The translations under genes were made by a program, and so were the position numbers. Under the pieces are notes generated by a model. It had not been told where the DNA came from. It ran no database searches and saw nothing but the letters and a program-made list of their open reading frames with translations. From assembly GCF_001619615.1 (NCBI RefSeq), contig NZ_LQQP01000002.1, forward strand, positions 62,001 through 126,000: a DNA stretch of 64,000 nucleotides, written 5' to 3'. Each line of letters starts with the position of its first letter. The stretch's first letter is position 1. Origin of the DNA: Microbacterium sp. T32. GTDB taxonomy: Bacteria; Actinomycetota; Actinomycetes; Actinomycetales; Microbacteriaceae. Shown piece after piece: positions 1 through 9,754 of this stretch.

Positions 1-2
1 TC

Positions 3-803
3 GACATCCGCGACGCCGAGGTGCTGAGCCCCTTCGACGCCGTGCACGTCGACAAGTTCGCGACCGAGTACGCACGGCTCCGCGCGCACAACGGCGTCAC
101 GTACGCCCAGGCCGCCGACACCGTCACCGACGTGTCGTACTTCGGCACGCTCATGGTGCACCTGGGTCTCGCCGACGGCATGGTCTCGGGCGCCGCGCAC
201 ACCACCGCGCACACGATCCGCCCGGCCTTCGAGATCATCAAGACCGCGCCCGGCGTCTCGGTCGTGTCGAGCGTGTTCCTCATGGCCCTCGCCGACCGCG
301 TGCTCGTGTACGGCGACTGCGCCGTGATCCCCGACCCCACGAGCGAGCAGCTCGCCGACATCGCGATCTCGTCCGCCGCGACCGCCGAGCAGTTCGGCAT
401 CGCGCCGCGCGTGGCGATGCTGTCCTATTCGACGGGGGAGTCGGGCACCGGCGCCGACGTCGAGAAGGTGCGGAGCGCCACCGCGCTGGTGCGCGAGCGC
501 GCGCCGGAGCTGCTCGTGGAGGGACCGATCCAGTACGACGCCGCGGCCGACGCCGCGGTCGCCGCGGCCAAGATGCCCGGGTCCGAGGTCGCGGGGCGTG
601 CGACGGTGTTCGTCTTCCCCGACCTGAACACCGGCAACAACACCTACAAGGCCGTGCAGCGCTCGGCCGGCGCCGTCGCCATCGGCCCGGTGCTGCAGGG
701 ACTCAACAAGCCGATCAACGACCTGTCGCGCGGAGCGCTCGTCGACGACATCGTCAACACGATCGCCATCACCGCGATCCAGGCGCAGGGGAGCAACTCG
801 TGA
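3..803 (+). CDS. pta: Phosphate acetyltransferase, C-terminal part (5' end outside window)
   Basis: Partial gene whose reading frame is open from the first bases of the window, so the true start lies upstream. The visible ~266 residues form the phosphotransacetylase catalytic domain, recognisable from the stretch [20 protein letters not shown] and from the conserved DLNTGN near the C-terminus. The enzyme converts acetyl-CoA and phosphate to acetyl phosphate and CoA in the cytoplasm. Its stop overlaps the GTG start of ackA in a GTGA arrangement, which implies translational coupling of the two halves of the acetate pathway. Actinobacterial Pta is usually about 700 residues with an N-terminal regulatory domain; that part cannot be seen here. 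Confidence 0.95.
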   Translation, partial: DIRDAEVLSPFDAVHVDKFATEYARLRAHNGVTYAQAADTVTDVSYFGTLMVHLGLADGMVSGAAHTTAHTIRPAFEIIKTAPGVSVVSSVFLMALADRVLVYGDCAVIPDPTSEQLADIAISSAATAEQFGIAPRVAMLSYSTGESGTGADVEKVRSATALVRERAPELLVEGPIQYDAAADAAVAAAKMPGSEVAGRATVFVFPDLNTGNNTYKAVQRSAGAVAIGPVLQGLNKPINDLSRGALVDDIVNTIAITAIQAQGSNS

Positions 804-2032
804 GCGTCGTGCTGGTCGTCAACAGCGGATCCTCCTCGTTCAAGTACCAGCTGCTCGACATGGAGCACGAGCGCGTCCTCGCCTCGGGCCTGGTCGAGCG
901 CATCGGCGAAGAGGTCGGCGTCGCGACGCACACGGTCGCGGCGGCGGCTCTGGCCCCGGCCGACGGTCCCGCGCCGACGGTGGTGGATGCCACGACCACC
1001 ATCGAACGCGAGATCCCCGACCACACCGCGGGGTTCTCCGTCATGCTCGACGCGTTCGCCGCGCACGGGCCGTCACTCCAGGAACGGCCTCCGGTCGCCG
1101 TCGGTCACCGCGTGGTCCACGGCGGCGCACGCTTCTTCGAGCCGACGGTCGTGACCCCCCTCGTCGAGATCAACATCGACGAGCTCTCGGTGCTCGCGCC
1201 GCTCCACAACCCGGCGAACCTCGCCGGGATCACCGCGGCGAAGAAGGCGTTCCCCGACGTCCCGCACGTCGCGGTGTTCGACACCGCCTTCCACCAGACG
1301 CTCGCGCCGGCGGCGTACACGTACGCGATCGACCGGGAACTGGCCGAGGCGCATCGCATCCGCCGGTACGGGTTCCACGGCACGAGCCACAAGTTCGTGA
1401 GCGAATCCGCCGCCGCGTTCCTCGGCCGTCCACTCGCCGATCTGCGTCAGCTCGTCTTCCACCTCGGCAACGGCGCGTCCGTGACGGCGATCGCGGGCGG
1501 CCGCTCCGTCGAGACGTCGATGGGCCTCACCCCGCTCGAGGGCCTCGTCATGGGCACGCGGTCGGGCGACCTCGACCCCGCGGTGCTCCTGCAGCTCGCG
1601 CGCCGCGCCGACCTCTCGATCGCCGACCTGGACACGCTGCTCAACAAGCGGTCGGGCCTCGTCGGGCTCGCGGGCGTCTCCGACATGCGCGACCTCACCG
1701 CGCGGTGCGACGCCGGCGACCCCGACGCGCAGCTCGCGTTCGACGTCTACATCCACCGCCTCCGCGCGTACGCGGGGGCCTATCTCGCGCAGCTCGGCGG
1801 TGTCGACGTCATCTCGTTCACGGCGGGCGTCGGCGAGAACGCCGCACGCGTGCGCGCTGAGGCCGTCGCGACGCTCGGCTTCGCGGGGGTCGAGCTCGAC
1901 CCCGAGCGGAATGAGACGCGGGGGCGTGGCATCCGTCGGATCTCGTCCGACGCGTCGCGCGTCGAGGTGCTCGTCGTGCCGACCAACGAGGAGCTCGAGA
2001 TCGCCCGTCAGACTCTGTCGGTCGCGTCCTGA
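800..2032 (+). CDS. ackA: Acetate kinase
   Basis: Encodes 410 residues, the usual length for acetate kinase. It interconverts acetyl phosphate plus ADP with acetate plus ATP. The N-terminal signature [10 protein letters not shown] (about residues 5-14) is the first ASKHA phosphate-binding element; the [10 protein letters not shown] segment carries the conserved catalytic-region histidines and GTRSGDLDP follows. The GTG start overlaps the pta stop by four bases, so the two genes form a coupled operon. Nothing is missing from the family core. Confidence 0.97.
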   Translation: MSVVLVVNSGSSSFKYQLLDMEHERVLASGLVERIGEEVGVATHTVAAAALAPADGPAPTVVDATTTIEREIPDHTAGFSVMLDAFAAHGPSLQERPPVAVGHRVVHGGARFFEPTVVTPLVEINIDELSVLAPLHNPANLAGITAAKKAFPDVPHVAVFDTAFHQTLAPAAYTYAIDRELAEAHRIRRYGFHGTSHKFVSESAAAFLGRPLADLRQLVFHLGNGASVTAIAGGRSVETSMGLTPLEGLVMGTRSGDLDPAVLLQLARRADLSIADLDTLLNKRSGLVGLAGVSDMRDLTARCDAGDPDAQLAFDVYIHRLRAYAGAYLAQLGGVDVISFTAGVGENAARVRAEAVATLGFAGVELDPERNETRGRGIRRISSDASRVEVLVVPTNEELEIARQTLSVAS

Positions 2033-2057
2033 GCGGGCCGCGCCCACCCCTCGCCAC

Positions 2058-2063
2058 TACGCT
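2058..2063 (+). promoter_or_regulatory. Candidate -10 element for the HAD-GH65 pair
   Basis: TACGCT fits the actinobacterial TANNNT -10 pattern and lies in the short gap after ackA, giving an expected leader of about 50 nt before the GTG of the HAD gene, which has a GGAG ribosome-binding site ten bases upstream. No clear -35 is seen. Confidence 0.4.
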
Positions 2064-2120
2064 GGAACGGCGGCGCACCGTCGTGACCGCGCGTCCTGCC
2101 CTCGCGATCTGGAGCCCGCC

Positions 2121-2855
2121 GTGACCGACAGCCGAGACCTGCCCGACCTGACCTCGTACGACGCCGTCCTGTTCGACCTGGACGGTGTGCTCACCCCCAC
2201 CGCCGAAGTGCACATGCGCGCGTGGAAGGAGATGTTCGACGAGCTGTTCGCGGCGTGGGACATCCAGCCGCCGTACACCGACCGCGACTACTTCGAGCAC
2301 GTCGACGGCAAGAAGCGCTACGACGGCGTCGCGAGCCTGCTGCGCAGTCGCGACGTCGAGGTGCCGTGGGGCGACCCGTCCGACGACCCGTCGCTGGACA
2401 CCGTGTGCGGCGTCGGCAACCGCAAGAACCTCGTCTTCTCGCGCATTCTCCGTGCCGAGGGCATCGCGCCCTACCCGGGGTCCGTCGCCGTGCTCGACGT
2501 CCTCCAGGCGGCGGGCACGCCGATCGCCGTGGTGTCGAGTTCGAAGAACGCCGTCGAGGTGCTCGAGGCCGCCGGGATCCGCGACCGTTTCCCGGTCGTG
2601 ATGGACGGTGTCGTCGCTGAGCGCGACCACCTCGCTTCCAAGCCCGCGCCGGACGTGTTCGCCGAGGCCGCCCGCATGCTGCGCGTCGACCCGGCCCGTT
2701 CCGCCGCGGTCGAGGACGCCACGAGCGGTGTCGCCTCGGCCTCCTCCGCCGGGTTCGGGCTCGTCGTCGGCGTCGATCGCGGCGTGGGCGCGGAGCATCT
2801 GCTCGCCGCCGGGGCCGACGTGGTCGTCGACGACCTCCAGGCGTTCGTAGACTGA
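2121..2855 (+). CDS. HAD-superfamily beta-phosphoglucomutase-like protein
   Basis: 244 residues. The DLDGVL motif at residues 19-24 gives the two HAD aspartates, Asp19 (nucleophile) and Asp21; an Asp in the second position is typical of phosphoglucomutase-type HADs. A cap domain follows, then VVSSSKN (motif II region), KPAPDVF (motif III Lys) and VEDATSG (motif IV). The GTG start is preceded by GGAG; the open frame extends far upstream inside ackA but has no better start. It lies 53 nt before a GH65 phosphorylase, whose inverting phosphorolysis would release beta-glucose 1-phosphate, so conversion of that product to glucose 6-phosphate is the likely role. I recall the same gene pair in Mycobacterium (Rv3400-Rv3401). 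Confidence 0.85.
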   Translation: MTDSRDLPDLTSYDAVLFDLDGVLTPTAEVHMRAWKEMFDELFAAWDIQPPYTDRDYFEHVDGKKRYDGVASLLRSRDVEVPWGDPSDDPSLDTVCGVGNRKNLVFSRILRAEGIAPYPGSVAVLDVLQAAGTPIAVVSSSKNAVEVLEAAGIRDRFPVVMDGVVAERDHLASKPAPDVFAEAARMLRVDPARSAAVEDATSGVASASSAGFGLVVGVDRGVGAEHLLAAGADVVVDDLQAFVD

Positions 2856-2908
2856 GCCGTCGCCCCGCGCGACGCACCCGAATCCCGGCACACCGGAAGG
2901 CCTGCCCG

Positions 2909-5434
2909 ATGATCGATCGCGATCGTTTCCCCATCGACGAATGGCGCCTCGTCGAGACCGAATTCTCGGTCGACGACACGGGCGTCACCGAGACCCTGTT
3001 CGCCATCGGCAACGGCTACCTGGGGTTGCGCGGCAACTCCATCGAGGGCCGTTTCGCCCACGAGCAGGGCACCTTCATCAACGGCTTCCACGAGACGTTC
3101 CCGATCCGTCACGCCGAACAGGCCTACGGTTTCGCCGAGGTCGGGCAGACCATCATCAACGCGCCGGATGCCAAGGTCATGCGCGTCTACGTCGACGACG
3201 AGCCGCTCTCGCTCGACGTCGCCGACGTCCGCGAATACGAGCGCGTGCTCGACATGCGCCAGGGCATCCTCCGCCGCACGCTCCTGTGGGTGACGCCGTC
3301 GGGCAAGGAGGTGCGCATCGAGGACGAGCGGTTCGTGTCGTTCGAGGAGAAGCACCTCGTCGTGCTGCGGCTGACGGTGACGGTCCTCAACTCGGACGCT
3401 CCGGTGACGGTGGCGTGCCAGCTCCTCAACCGCCAGGACGGCGAGGGCATCTACGGCGGTTCGCCGATGGCATCCAAGACGGCCGGATTCGACCCGCGCA
3501 AGACCGAGAAGCTCACCGACCGTGTGCTCCAGCCGCGCGAGTACTGGCAGGACGGCGACCGGTCGGCGCTGTCGTACGAGGTCACCGAGTCGGGCATGAC
3601 GCTCGCGGTCGTGGCCGACCACGAGGTCGAGACCGCCAACACGTACGAGTCGCGGCATCTCGTCGAGCCGGACATCGCCAAGAACGTCTTCCGGGTGGAC
3701 GCCCGGGCCGGCGTGCCGACGACGATCACGAAGTTCGTCAGCTACCACACGTCGCGCGGCGTGCCCGCGGGCGAGCTCGTCGACCGGTGCCGCCGGACGC
3801 TCGACCGCGCCCGCAGTCTCGGTCTCGCCACCCTCCGCGAGAGCCACATCGACTGGTTCGCGGCGTTCTGGGACCGCTCCGACGTCCGCATCGGCGGCCA
3901 AGGCGACCTGCAGCAGGCGACGCGCTGGTGCCTCTTCCAGCTCGCGCAGGCCGCGGCCCGCGCCGACGGCCAGGGCGTCCCCGCCAAGGGCGTCACCGGT
4001 TCGGGGTACAGCGGTCACTACTTCTGGGACACCGAGGTCTACGTGCTGCCGTTCCTGGCGTACACGACGCCGCAGTGGGCGCGGAACGCCCTGCGCATGC
4101 GGTACCTCATGCTCCCTGCGGCGCGGAAGCGCGCGCACCAGCTCAACGAGGCCGGCGCCCTGTTCCCGTGGCGCACGATCAACGGCGAGGAGGCCTCGGC
4201 CTACTACGCCGCCGGCACCGCGCAGTACCACATCAACGCCGACGTCTCCTTCGCCCTGGCGAAGTACGTCCGTGCCACGGGCGACGAGGAGTTCCTCGCC
4301 CGCGAGGGCGTGGACATCGCGGTCGACACCGCGCGGCTGTGGTCGACGCTCGGGTTCTGGCGGTCGAGCGACGGCGACGGCGAGGAGGACTCGTTCCACA
4401 TCCACGGCGTCACCGGACCGGACGAGTACACCACCGTCGTCAACGACAACCTCTTCACCAACGTCATGGCGCGGTTCAACCTGCGCTTCGCCGCGCGCAC
4501 CGTCCGCGACCTGGCCGAGAACGACCCCGAGGCCTACGGCCGCATGGCCGACCGCATGAACCTCGACCCGTCCGAGCCCGACCGGTGGGAGCTGGCGGCC
4601 GAGGCGATGCACATCCCGTTCAGCCCGGCGCTCGGCATCCATCCCCAGGACGCCGTGTTCCTGGAGCGCGAGATCTGGGACCTCGAGAACACCCCGCCCG
4701 ACCAGCGCCCGCTCCTGCTGCACTTCCACCCGCTGGTGATCTACCGGTACCAGGTGCTCAAGCAGGCGGACGTCGTGCTGGCCCTGTTCCTGCAGGGGAA
4801 TCACTTCACGGATGCCGAGAAGCTCGCCGACTTCGAGTACTACGACCCGCTCACCACGGGCGACTCGACGCTGTCGGCGGTTGTGCAGTCGATCCTCGCG
4901 GCCGAGGTCGGCTACCAGGACCTCGCGCTGGAGTACTTCCGCCAGGCCGCGTTCGTCGACCTCGGCGACCTGCACCACAATGCCTCGGACGGCGTGCACG
5001 TGGCATCCGCCGGTGGCGTGTGGACGGCGCTCGTGAGCGGGTTCGGCGGCATGCGCGACCACTTCGGGAACCTCACCTTCGACCCGCGCCTCCCGGCGGA
5101 CTGGCCCGAGCTGTCGTACGTGCTGCACTGGCACGGCACCCGCCTCAACGTCACGCTCACGGCCACCGCCCTGACGCTGCACGCCGGGGAGGAGGGCGGT
5201 CCGGTCGACTTCGCGGTGCGTGGCGTGGACTACACCGTCGCTCCCGGCGAGAGCGTGCGGGTCGCGCTGCACGGCCAGGGGCCGCTGATCCCGGGGCGCC
5301 CGTCGATCCGGCAGCTCGAGGGCTCGGTGCGCGAGGACGGCACGCTGCTGTCGGCCTCGGTGCCGATCGTGACGGCCGCGATCCCGCTGGTCTCGGGCGA
5401 CGACGAGCCCGTGGCCGTCGGCCTCGACGCCTGA
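2909..5434 (+). CDS. GH65 family disaccharide phosphorylase (maltose/kojibiose/trehalose type)
   Basis: 841 residues, within the usual 750-850 range for GH65. The order is an N-terminal beta-sandwich, an (alpha/alpha)6 catalytic barrel (about 330-700) and a small C-terminal sheet. GVTGPDEY contains the expected general-acid glutamate, Glu506; YFWDTEVYVLP and the LLLHFHPLVIYRYQVLKQAD segment, with KQAD in the phosphate-binding region, are also family hallmarks. Family members reversibly phosphorolyse alpha-linked glucose disaccharides with inversion. The substrate (maltose, kojibiose or trehalose) cannot be decided from sequence alone. A GGAAGG ribosome-binding site precedes the ATG, and the upstream HAD mutase would handle the sugar phosphate product. 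Confidence 0.9.
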   Translation: MIDRDRFPIDEWRLVETEFSVDDTGVTETLFAIGNGYLGLRGNSIEGRFAHEQGTFINGFHETFPIRHAEQAYGFAEVGQTIINAPDAKVMRVYVDDEPLSLDVADVREYERVLDMRQGILRRTLLWVTPSGKEVRIEDERFVSFEEKHLVVLRLTVTVLNSDAPVTVACQLLNRQDGEGIYGGSPMASKTAGFDPRKTEKLTDRVLQPREYWQDGDRSALSYEVTESGMTLAVVADHEVETANTYESRHLVEPDIAKNVFRVDARAGVPTTITKFVSYHTSRGVPAGELVDRCRRTLDRARSLGLATLRESHIDWFAAFWDRSDVRIGGQGDLQQATRWCLFQLAQAAARADGQGVPAKGVTGSGYSGHYFWDTEVYVLPFLAYTTPQWARNALRMRYLMLPAARKRAHQLNEAGALFPWRTINGEEASAYYAAGTAQYHINADVSFALAKYVRATGDEEFLAREGVDIAVDTARLWSTLGFWRSSDGDGEEDSFHIHGVTGPDEYTTVVNDNLFTNVMARFNLRFAARTVRDLAENDPEAYGRMADRMNLDPSEPDRWELAAEAMHIPFSPALGIHPQDAVFLEREIWDLENTPPDQRPLLLHFHPLVIYRYQVLKQADVVLALFLQGNHFTDAEKLADFEYYDPLTTGDSTLSAVVQSILAAEVGYQDLALEYFRQAAFVDLGDLHHNASDGVHVASAGGVWTALVSGFGGMRDHFGNLTFDPRLPADWPELSYVLHWHGTRLNVTLTATALTLHAGEEGGPVDFAVRGVDYTVAPGESVRVALHGQGPLIPGRPSIRQLEGSVREDGTLLSASVPIVTAAIPLVSGDDEPVAVGLDA

Positions 5435-5444
5435 GTCACCGCTT

Positions 5445-5480
5445 CGACGCGGCGGCGCCCTGCGGGGTGTCGCCGCGTCG
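5445..5480 (+). terminator. Hairpin after the GH65 gene
   Basis: Perfect 10-bp arms CGACGCGGCG and CGCCGCGTCG with a 16-nt loop, ten bases after the GH65 stop and followed by GCGTTT. It probably ends the HAD-GH65 transcript, although the T-run is weak. Confidence 0.55.
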
Positions 5481-5486
5481 GCGTTT

Positions 5487-5567
5487 CCGGGGTCAGCGCC
5501 GGTCCCGGGCGCCGGTGGCGAGCGGAACCGGGGTCAGCGCCGGTCCCGGGCGCCGGTGGCGAGCGGA
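5487..5567 (+). repeat. Two tandem 40-bp direct repeats
   Basis: The same 40-base block (from CCGGGGTCAGCGCCGG to GGCGAGCGGA) occurs at 5487-5526 and 5528-5567, giving a period of 41. The copies appear identical. They lie in the non-coding gap upstream of dnaX. Confidence 0.9.
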
Positions 5568-5633
5568 GGAGATTCGGGGAGGGGAGGATGCCAGGGCCCG
5601 GTGTGGTCCTCCCTTCCCGGATTCTCCTCCGCT
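5562..5633. repeat. Long imperfect inverted repeat upstream of dnaX
   Basis: 27-base arms at 5562-5588 and 5607-5633 pair with about three mismatches around an 18-nt loop. The left arm begins AGCGGAGGAGA and the right arm ends TCTCCTCCGCT. The left arm starts inside the second tandem repeat. No T-run follows, so this is not a standard terminator; an extragenic palindromic element or a bidirectional transcript-end structure is possible. Confidence 0.75.
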
Positions 5634-5714
5634 CGGTGTGCGGAACGGGGGCTGGGCGCCGGGCTGGGCACCCGGGCGGGGGAGAGCGCCGGACGCGATG
5701 TCGGTGGCACGCCG

Positions 5715-5720
5715 TAGGCT
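5715..5720 (+). promoter_or_regulatory. -10 element of a probably leaderless dnaX transcript
   Basis: TAGGCT (TANNNT type) ends six bases before the GTG start of dnaX, which puts the transcription start at or next to the start codon. The intervening GGGGGA directly abuts the GTG and is too close for a normal ribosome-binding site. Confidence 0.6.
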
Positions 5721-5726
5721 GGGGGA

Positions 5727-8432
5727 GTGACGACAGCACTGTACCGCCGCTACCGCCCGCAGGCGTTCGGCGAGATGATCGGGCAGTCGCAGGTGACCGA
5801 GCCGCTGATGACCGCCCTCCGGAGTGACCGGGTCGGGCACGCCTATCTTTTCTCGGGGCCGCGCGGCTGCGGCAAGACGACCTCGGCCCGTATTCTCGCG
5901 CGCTGCCTCAACTGCGCGCAGGGTCCGACCGACACTCCGTGCGGTGAGTGCGACAGCTGCGTGGAGCTCGGCCGCGGCGGCGGCGGGTCGCTCGACGTCG
6001 TCGAGATCGACGCCGCGAGCCACAACGGTGTCGACGACGCGCGCGACCTGCGCGAGCGCGCGATCTTCGCCCCCGCGCGCGACCGGTTCAAGATCTTCAT
6101 CCTCGACGAAGCGCACATGGTCACGCAGCAGGGCTTCAACGCGCTGCTCAAGCTCGTCGAAGAGCCCCCGGCGCACGTCAAGTTCATCTTCGCCACGACC
6201 GAGCCCGAGAAGGTGCTCGGTACCATCCGCTCGCGCACGCACCACTATCCGTTCCGTCTCGTGCCGCCCGCCGCGATGCTCGAGTACGTGCAGGAGCTCT
6301 GCGAGAGCGAGGGCGTCGCCGTCGAGGCGGGGGTCCTGCCGCTCGTGGTGCGCGCCGGTGGCGGGTCGCCGCGCGACACGCTGTCGCTGCTCGACCAGCT
6401 CATCGCCGGTTCGGATCGGGATGCCGATGACCACGTGCTCGTGAACTACGAGCGCGCCGTGGCGCTTCTGGGCTACACCCACTCCGAGCTGCTCGACGAG
6501 GTCGTCGACGCGTTCGCCGCGCTCGACGGCGCCGCAGCCTTCGCCGCGGTCGACCGCGTGGTGCAGACCGGTCAGGATCCTCGACGGTTCGTCGACGACC
6601 TGCTCGAGCGCCTGCGCGACCTCATCGTCGTCGCAGCCACCGGGGCCGGTGCCTCCGCCGTGCTGCGCGGTGTCCCCGATGACGAGCTCGAGCGCATGGC
6701 GCGTCAGGCCACGGCTTTCGGCGTCGCGCGACTGTCGCGGACCGCCGACCTCGTGGTCGCGGCGCTCGACGAGATGACCGGGGCCACCTCTCCGCGTCTG
6801 CAGCTCGAGCTGCTCGTCGCCCGCGTGCTCACGCACGCGGGGGTGTCTCAGGGCGTCGCGCCCGCCGCCGCTCCCGCGCACGCCGCCGAGCACGCGGCTG
6901 CGGCTGCGCGAACGCCCGCGCCGTCGGCCCCGGTGGCCGCTCCCGCGGTCGCGTCGCCGGGAATCGCGTCGCCCGGAGTCGCTTCGCCGCGGGGTGGTTC
7001 GGCGGCTGCGGCCTCCCCGGCCGTCGCCACGCCGGGGATCGCGAGCCCCGGTACCGCATCGCCCGGCGCTGCCCCGACCGTGGCGTCGCCCGGCGCCGCC
7101 CCCGCGGTGGCCGCGCCGTCCGCCGCCCCCGCCGTCGCCGCACCGACGGTCCCCGCCGCCGCCGCACCCACGGTCGCGGCTCCGGGGGTGGCGTCTCCGT
7201 CCGCCGCCGCGCCGTCGGTACCCCGCGCTGAGGGGTCGTCGCCCACCGCTTCCCCCGTCGCCGCCCCGTCGCCGAGCCGCGCGGAGCCGCCGCTGGACGC
7301 GCCGTCCGATGACGATGCGCCGCCGCCGTTCGACGACGACGACGCCCCGCCGCCCTACGACGACGAGGACGCGCCGACCGGCGGCCCGGTGACCGCGGCC
7401 GCGAAGCCGGTCCAGACCGCGCCCGGGTCGCCCGCGCGGGCGGAGACCCCCGCCGCGGCGTCTCCGACGGAGACCCCCGCCGCCGCGGCATCCGCTCCGT
7501 CCGACCCGCACCCCTTCGACACCGCGCCCACCCCGGGCTCCGACGAGGCGTCCCCGCTCGAACCCGCAGCTCCGACGCCACCGGTGGCCCCCGTCGGTCC
7601 GCTCGAGCTCTCGCACGTGCGCGACGCGTGGCCCGAGGTGCTCGGCCAGCTCGAGGCGCTCAGCCGCTCGTCGTGGCTCGTGGTCTCGACGTCGTCGGTG
7701 CTCGCGTTCGATGACGACGTGCTGACGCTCGGTTTCCGTACCGCATCCGACCTCACGGCGTTCAAGACCCGCTCGGCGGACGGCGGACCCAGCGAAGACC
7801 TGCGTCGGGCGATTCAGGCGGTGCTCGGCATCCGGGTCAAGTACCTCGCGCGGCTCGACGGCGACGGCGGCCCCGGCGGCAGCGCGCCGCGCGGGCCTTC
7901 CGCCGGTCCCGACGGGGGCGCGCGAGCGACCCAGCAGGCCTCGGCGTCCCGCTCCTCGGCGCCCTACGCGTCGGCTTCCGTCACCGACTGGGCGGTCGCC
8001 CCGATCCCCGGCGCGGCCGCGGCACCCTCGGCATCCACGGCGCCCGCCGCCCTGCCGACCGCACCCGCCCGAGGCGCGGCGACCGCGACCGTCGCGCCGA
8101 CTGCACAGGCCACCACCGCGCTCGCCGTCGACGAGGAGCCGGAGGAAGCCACCGTGCGCGCGATGCCGCGCATCGCCCCGCCCCCCTTCGAAGGAGCCGT
8201 CCTCCCCTCCGGCGACGTGGTCGCATCGGTCGCCGCCCCTGACGAGGTGGACGATGACGACGTCATCCCGCCGGCCGACGAGGTCGACCTCCCCGTTCCG
8301 CCGGTGATCGTTCCGCGCATGGCACCGCTCAGCGGGGGAGTGCAGCGGTACGGCGAGGCCGTGGTCCGCCAGATGCTCGGCGCGACCTACGTGCGCGATG
8401 AGCCCTACGAGCCCCCGACGAGGTTCAGCTGA
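5727..8432 (+). CDS. dnaX: DNA polymerase III gamma/tau subunit
   Basis: 901 residues. The AAA+ clamp-loader module occupies the first ~370 residues: Walker A GPRGCGKT at 44-51, zinc-binding cysteines in [19 protein letters not shown], Walker B DEAH near residue 130, and the SRC-equivalent IRSRTHH. Residues ~375-530 are an Ala/Pro/Ser-rich linker with irregular ASPG and AAP repeats, followed by an acidic stretch with [16 protein letters not shown] conserved tau-like C-terminal domain (about 625-715) and another disordered tail follow. The protein loads the beta clamp and ties together the replicative polymerases. It is longer than most bacterial DnaX because of the low-complexity segments. 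recR follows with a TGATG overlap. Confidence 0.96.
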   Translation: MTTALYRRYRPQAFGEMIGQSQVTEPLMTALRSDRVGHAYLFSGPRGCGKTTSARILARCLNCAQGPTDTPCGECDSCVELGRGGGGSLDVVEIDAASHNGVDDARDLRERAIFAPARDRFKIFILDEAHMVTQQGFNALLKLVEEPPAHVKFIFATTEPEKVLGTIRSRTHHYPFRLVPPAAMLEYVQELCESEGVAVEAGVLPLVVRAGGGSPRDTLSLLDQLIAGSDRDADDHVLVNYERAVALLGYTHSELLDEVVDAFAALDGAAAFAAVDRVVQTGQDPRRFVDDLLERLRDLIVVAATGAGASAVLRGVPDDELERMARQATAFGVARLSRTADLVVAALDEMTGATSPRLQLELLVARVLTHAGVSQGVAPAAAPAHAAEHAAAAARTPAPSAPVAAPAVASPGIASPGVASPRGGSAAAASPAVATPGIASPGTASPGAAPTVASPGAAPAVAAPSAAPAVAAPTVPAAAAPTVAAPGVASPSAAAPSVPRAEGSSPTASPVAAPSPSRAEPPLDAPSDDDAPPPFDDDDAPPPYDDEDAPTGGPVTAAAKPVQTAPGSPARAETPAAASPTETPAAAASAPSDPHPFDTAPTPGSDEASPLEPAAPTPPVAPVGPLELSHVRDAWPEVLGQLEALSRSSWLVVSTSSVLAFDDDVLTLGFRTASDLTAFKTRSADGGPSEDLRRAIQAVLGIRVKYLARLDGDGGPGGSAPRGPSAGPDGGARATQQASASRSSAPYASASVTDWAVAPIPGAAAAPSASTAPAALPTAPARGAATATVAPTAQATTALAVDEEPEEATVRAMPRIAPPPFEGAVLPSGDVVASVAAPDEVDDDDVIPPADEVDLPVPPVIVPRMAPLSGGVQRYGEAVVRQMLGATYVRDEPYEPPTRFS

Positions 8433-9025
8433 TGTACGACGGCATCGTCCAAGACCTCATCGACGAATTCGGTCGGCTCCCGGGCATCGGCCCGAAGTCG
8501 GCGCAGCGCATCGCGTTCCACATCCTGCAGTCGCCCACATTCGACGTGTCGCGGCTGTCGCAGCTCCTCGGCGAGGTGCGCGAAAAGGTGCGGTTCTGCG
8601 AGATCTGCGGCAACGTGTCCGAGCAGGACCGCTGCTCCATCTGCCGTGACCCCCGCCGCAACGAGACCCTCATCTGCGTCGTCGAGGACGCGAAGGACGT
8701 CGCCGCGATCGAGCGCACGCGTGAGTTCCGTGGGCTGTACCACGTGCTCGGCGGCGCCATCAGCCCCATCGCCGGCGTCGGTCCCGACGACCTGCGCATC
8801 ACGCAGCTCATGCAGCGCCTCGCCGACGGCACGGTGCAAGAGGTGATCCTCGCGACGAACCCCAACCTCGAGGGCGAGGCGACGGCCACCTACCTCAGCC
8901 GCCTGCTGCACACCCTGGAGATCCGCGTCACCCGCCTGGCATCCGGTCTCCCGGTCGGCGGCGACCTCGAATACGCGGACGAAGTGACCCTCGGTCGCGC
9001 GTTCGAAGGGCGCCGCACGCTCTGA
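8432..9025 (+). CDS. recR: Recombination mediator protein RecR
   Basis: 197 residues, the normal length. An N-terminal helix-hairpin-helix region ([18 protein letters not shown]) is followed by a four-cysteine zinc finger (CEIC...CSIC, about 56-72), a Toprim domain ([16 protein letters not shown] onward) and a C-terminal Walker B-like part. RecR acts with RecF/RecO to load RecA at gaps. The ATG overlaps the dnaX stop by one base, a conserved dnaX-recR coupling. Confidence 0.97.
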   Translation: MYDGIVQDLIDEFGRLPGIGPKSAQRIAFHILQSPTFDVSRLSQLLGEVREKVRFCEICGNVSEQDRCSICRDPRRNETLICVVEDAKDVAAIERTREFRGLYHVLGGAISPIAGVGPDDLRITQLMQRLADGTVQEVILATNPNLEGEATATYLSRLLHTLEIRVTRLASGLPVGGDLEYADEVTLGRAFEGRRTL

Positions 9026-9033
9026 CGCGAGAG

Positions 9034-9093
9034 CACACGACAGGGCGAAAACCGTCCGCTCGAGGGTGATCTCCGAGCGTTGACCCGTCGTGT
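9034..9093. repeat. Nested inverted repeats after recR
   Basis: An outer pair ACACGACAGGG / ACCCGTCGTGT encloses an inner pair CGCTCGAG / CTCCGAGCG. The nested structure sits 10-70 bases after recR. It may be part of the transcript end; no known RNA family is recognised. Confidence 0.4.
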
Positions 9094-9122
9094 ACCGCTC
9101 GTTCATCCCCCGATGGATCGAC

Positions 9123-9147
9123 GGCCACCGGGGGCGGCCATTTTCTT
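9123..9147 (+). terminator. Probable terminator of dnaX-recR
   Basis: GGCCACC and GGCGGCC form a short GC-rich stem with one mismatch and a GGG loop, directly followed by ATTTTCTT. This is the best T-run in the gap and fits an intrinsic terminator. Confidence 0.55.
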
Positions 9148-9204
9148 GCCTACGGACCGCAGCACGGGTGCCCGACCCACGAGCTCTGCGGACGTCAGAC
9201 AGGG

Positions 9205-9747
9205 GTGCCCGTGAGCGAGACGCTCTCCGATCGCGCGGCGCGGCGTGGCCGGATCGTGTTCGACACCTTCCGTTCGGTCCACGATCCGCGCCTGGCCGCG
9301 TGGCTGCTCTTCCGGTCGCATCTGCTGCCGGAGTGGGCGATCACCGCCAGCAGCCTCAGCGAGTCCACGCCCGAGGCCGCCCTCACACCGTTGGGCGTCT
9401 TCGGGGTGTGGCGACTGCTCGCCACGAACAACCGGGAGCTCGGACGCTGCGCCCGCATCTTCGTCTCTCCACGTGCCGCCTTCGACGCCGTCGTCGCCGA
9501 GCAGGCGCGCGTCGACGAGATGACGGTGACCGCGGTGCGCGGCCCGCAGTCCACGACGCACGGGTGGGTGATCCGCCGCGGCGACCGCCCGATCCTCACC
9601 GCGGCGCGCTGGTACGAGTCGGCGAGTGAAGCGGCCGCGGCGGGGCGGGCCGCGACCACCGCGCTCGGAACGGCGACGATCGCGCAGGGCGTGAGCATCG
9701 GCACCGCCTCCGGTCGTCGCGCCCGCGTCGTGATGAACACCCCGTGA
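9205..9747 (+). CDS. Small protein of unknown function, possibly DUF1508/YegP-like
   Basis: 180 residues, no signal peptide or membrane segment. Two stretches resemble the YegP/DUF1508 fold, in which an aromatic residue starts a strand, a short turn follows and a serine-rich helix comes next: one around VWRLLATNNRELGRCARIFV and one around HGWVIRRGDRPILTAARWYE. The protein may therefore hold two such units, but this is pattern resemblance only. Either GTG at 9205 or GTG at 9211 could be the start; AGGGG lies close to the first. It ends seven bases before a PASTA kinase gene, so the two may be co-transcribed. No function is proposed. Confidence 0.6.
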   Translation: MPVSETLSDRAARRGRIVFDTFRSVHDPRLAAWLLFRSHLLPEWAITASSLSESTPEAALTPLGVFGVWRLLATNNRELGRCARIFVSPRAAFDAVVAEQARVDEMTVTAVRGPQSTTHGWVIRRGDRPILTAARWYESASEAAAAGRAATTALGTATIAQGVSIGTASGRRARVVMNTP

Positions 9748-9754
9748 CCGCCCG

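Noticed and set aside
2471..5272. 933-codon open frame on the minus strand across the HAD and GH65 genes
   Set aside because: Arg/Val/Glu-rich composition typical of an antisense frame in high-GC DNA; no family motif, while the plus strand encodes clear enzymes.
5435..5726. Possible 4.5S/SRP RNA near dnaX
   Set aside because: The repeats and hairpin lack the conserved GGAA/AGCA SRP Alu/S-domain elements.
6900..7250. Repeats in dnaX considered as a CRISPR or minisatellite
   Set aside because: The repeats are irregular, in frame and coding; there are no spacers.
5493..7616. 707-codon minus-strand open frame over dnaX
   Set aside because: Gly/Arg-rich shadow of the Ala/Pro-rich DnaX linker.
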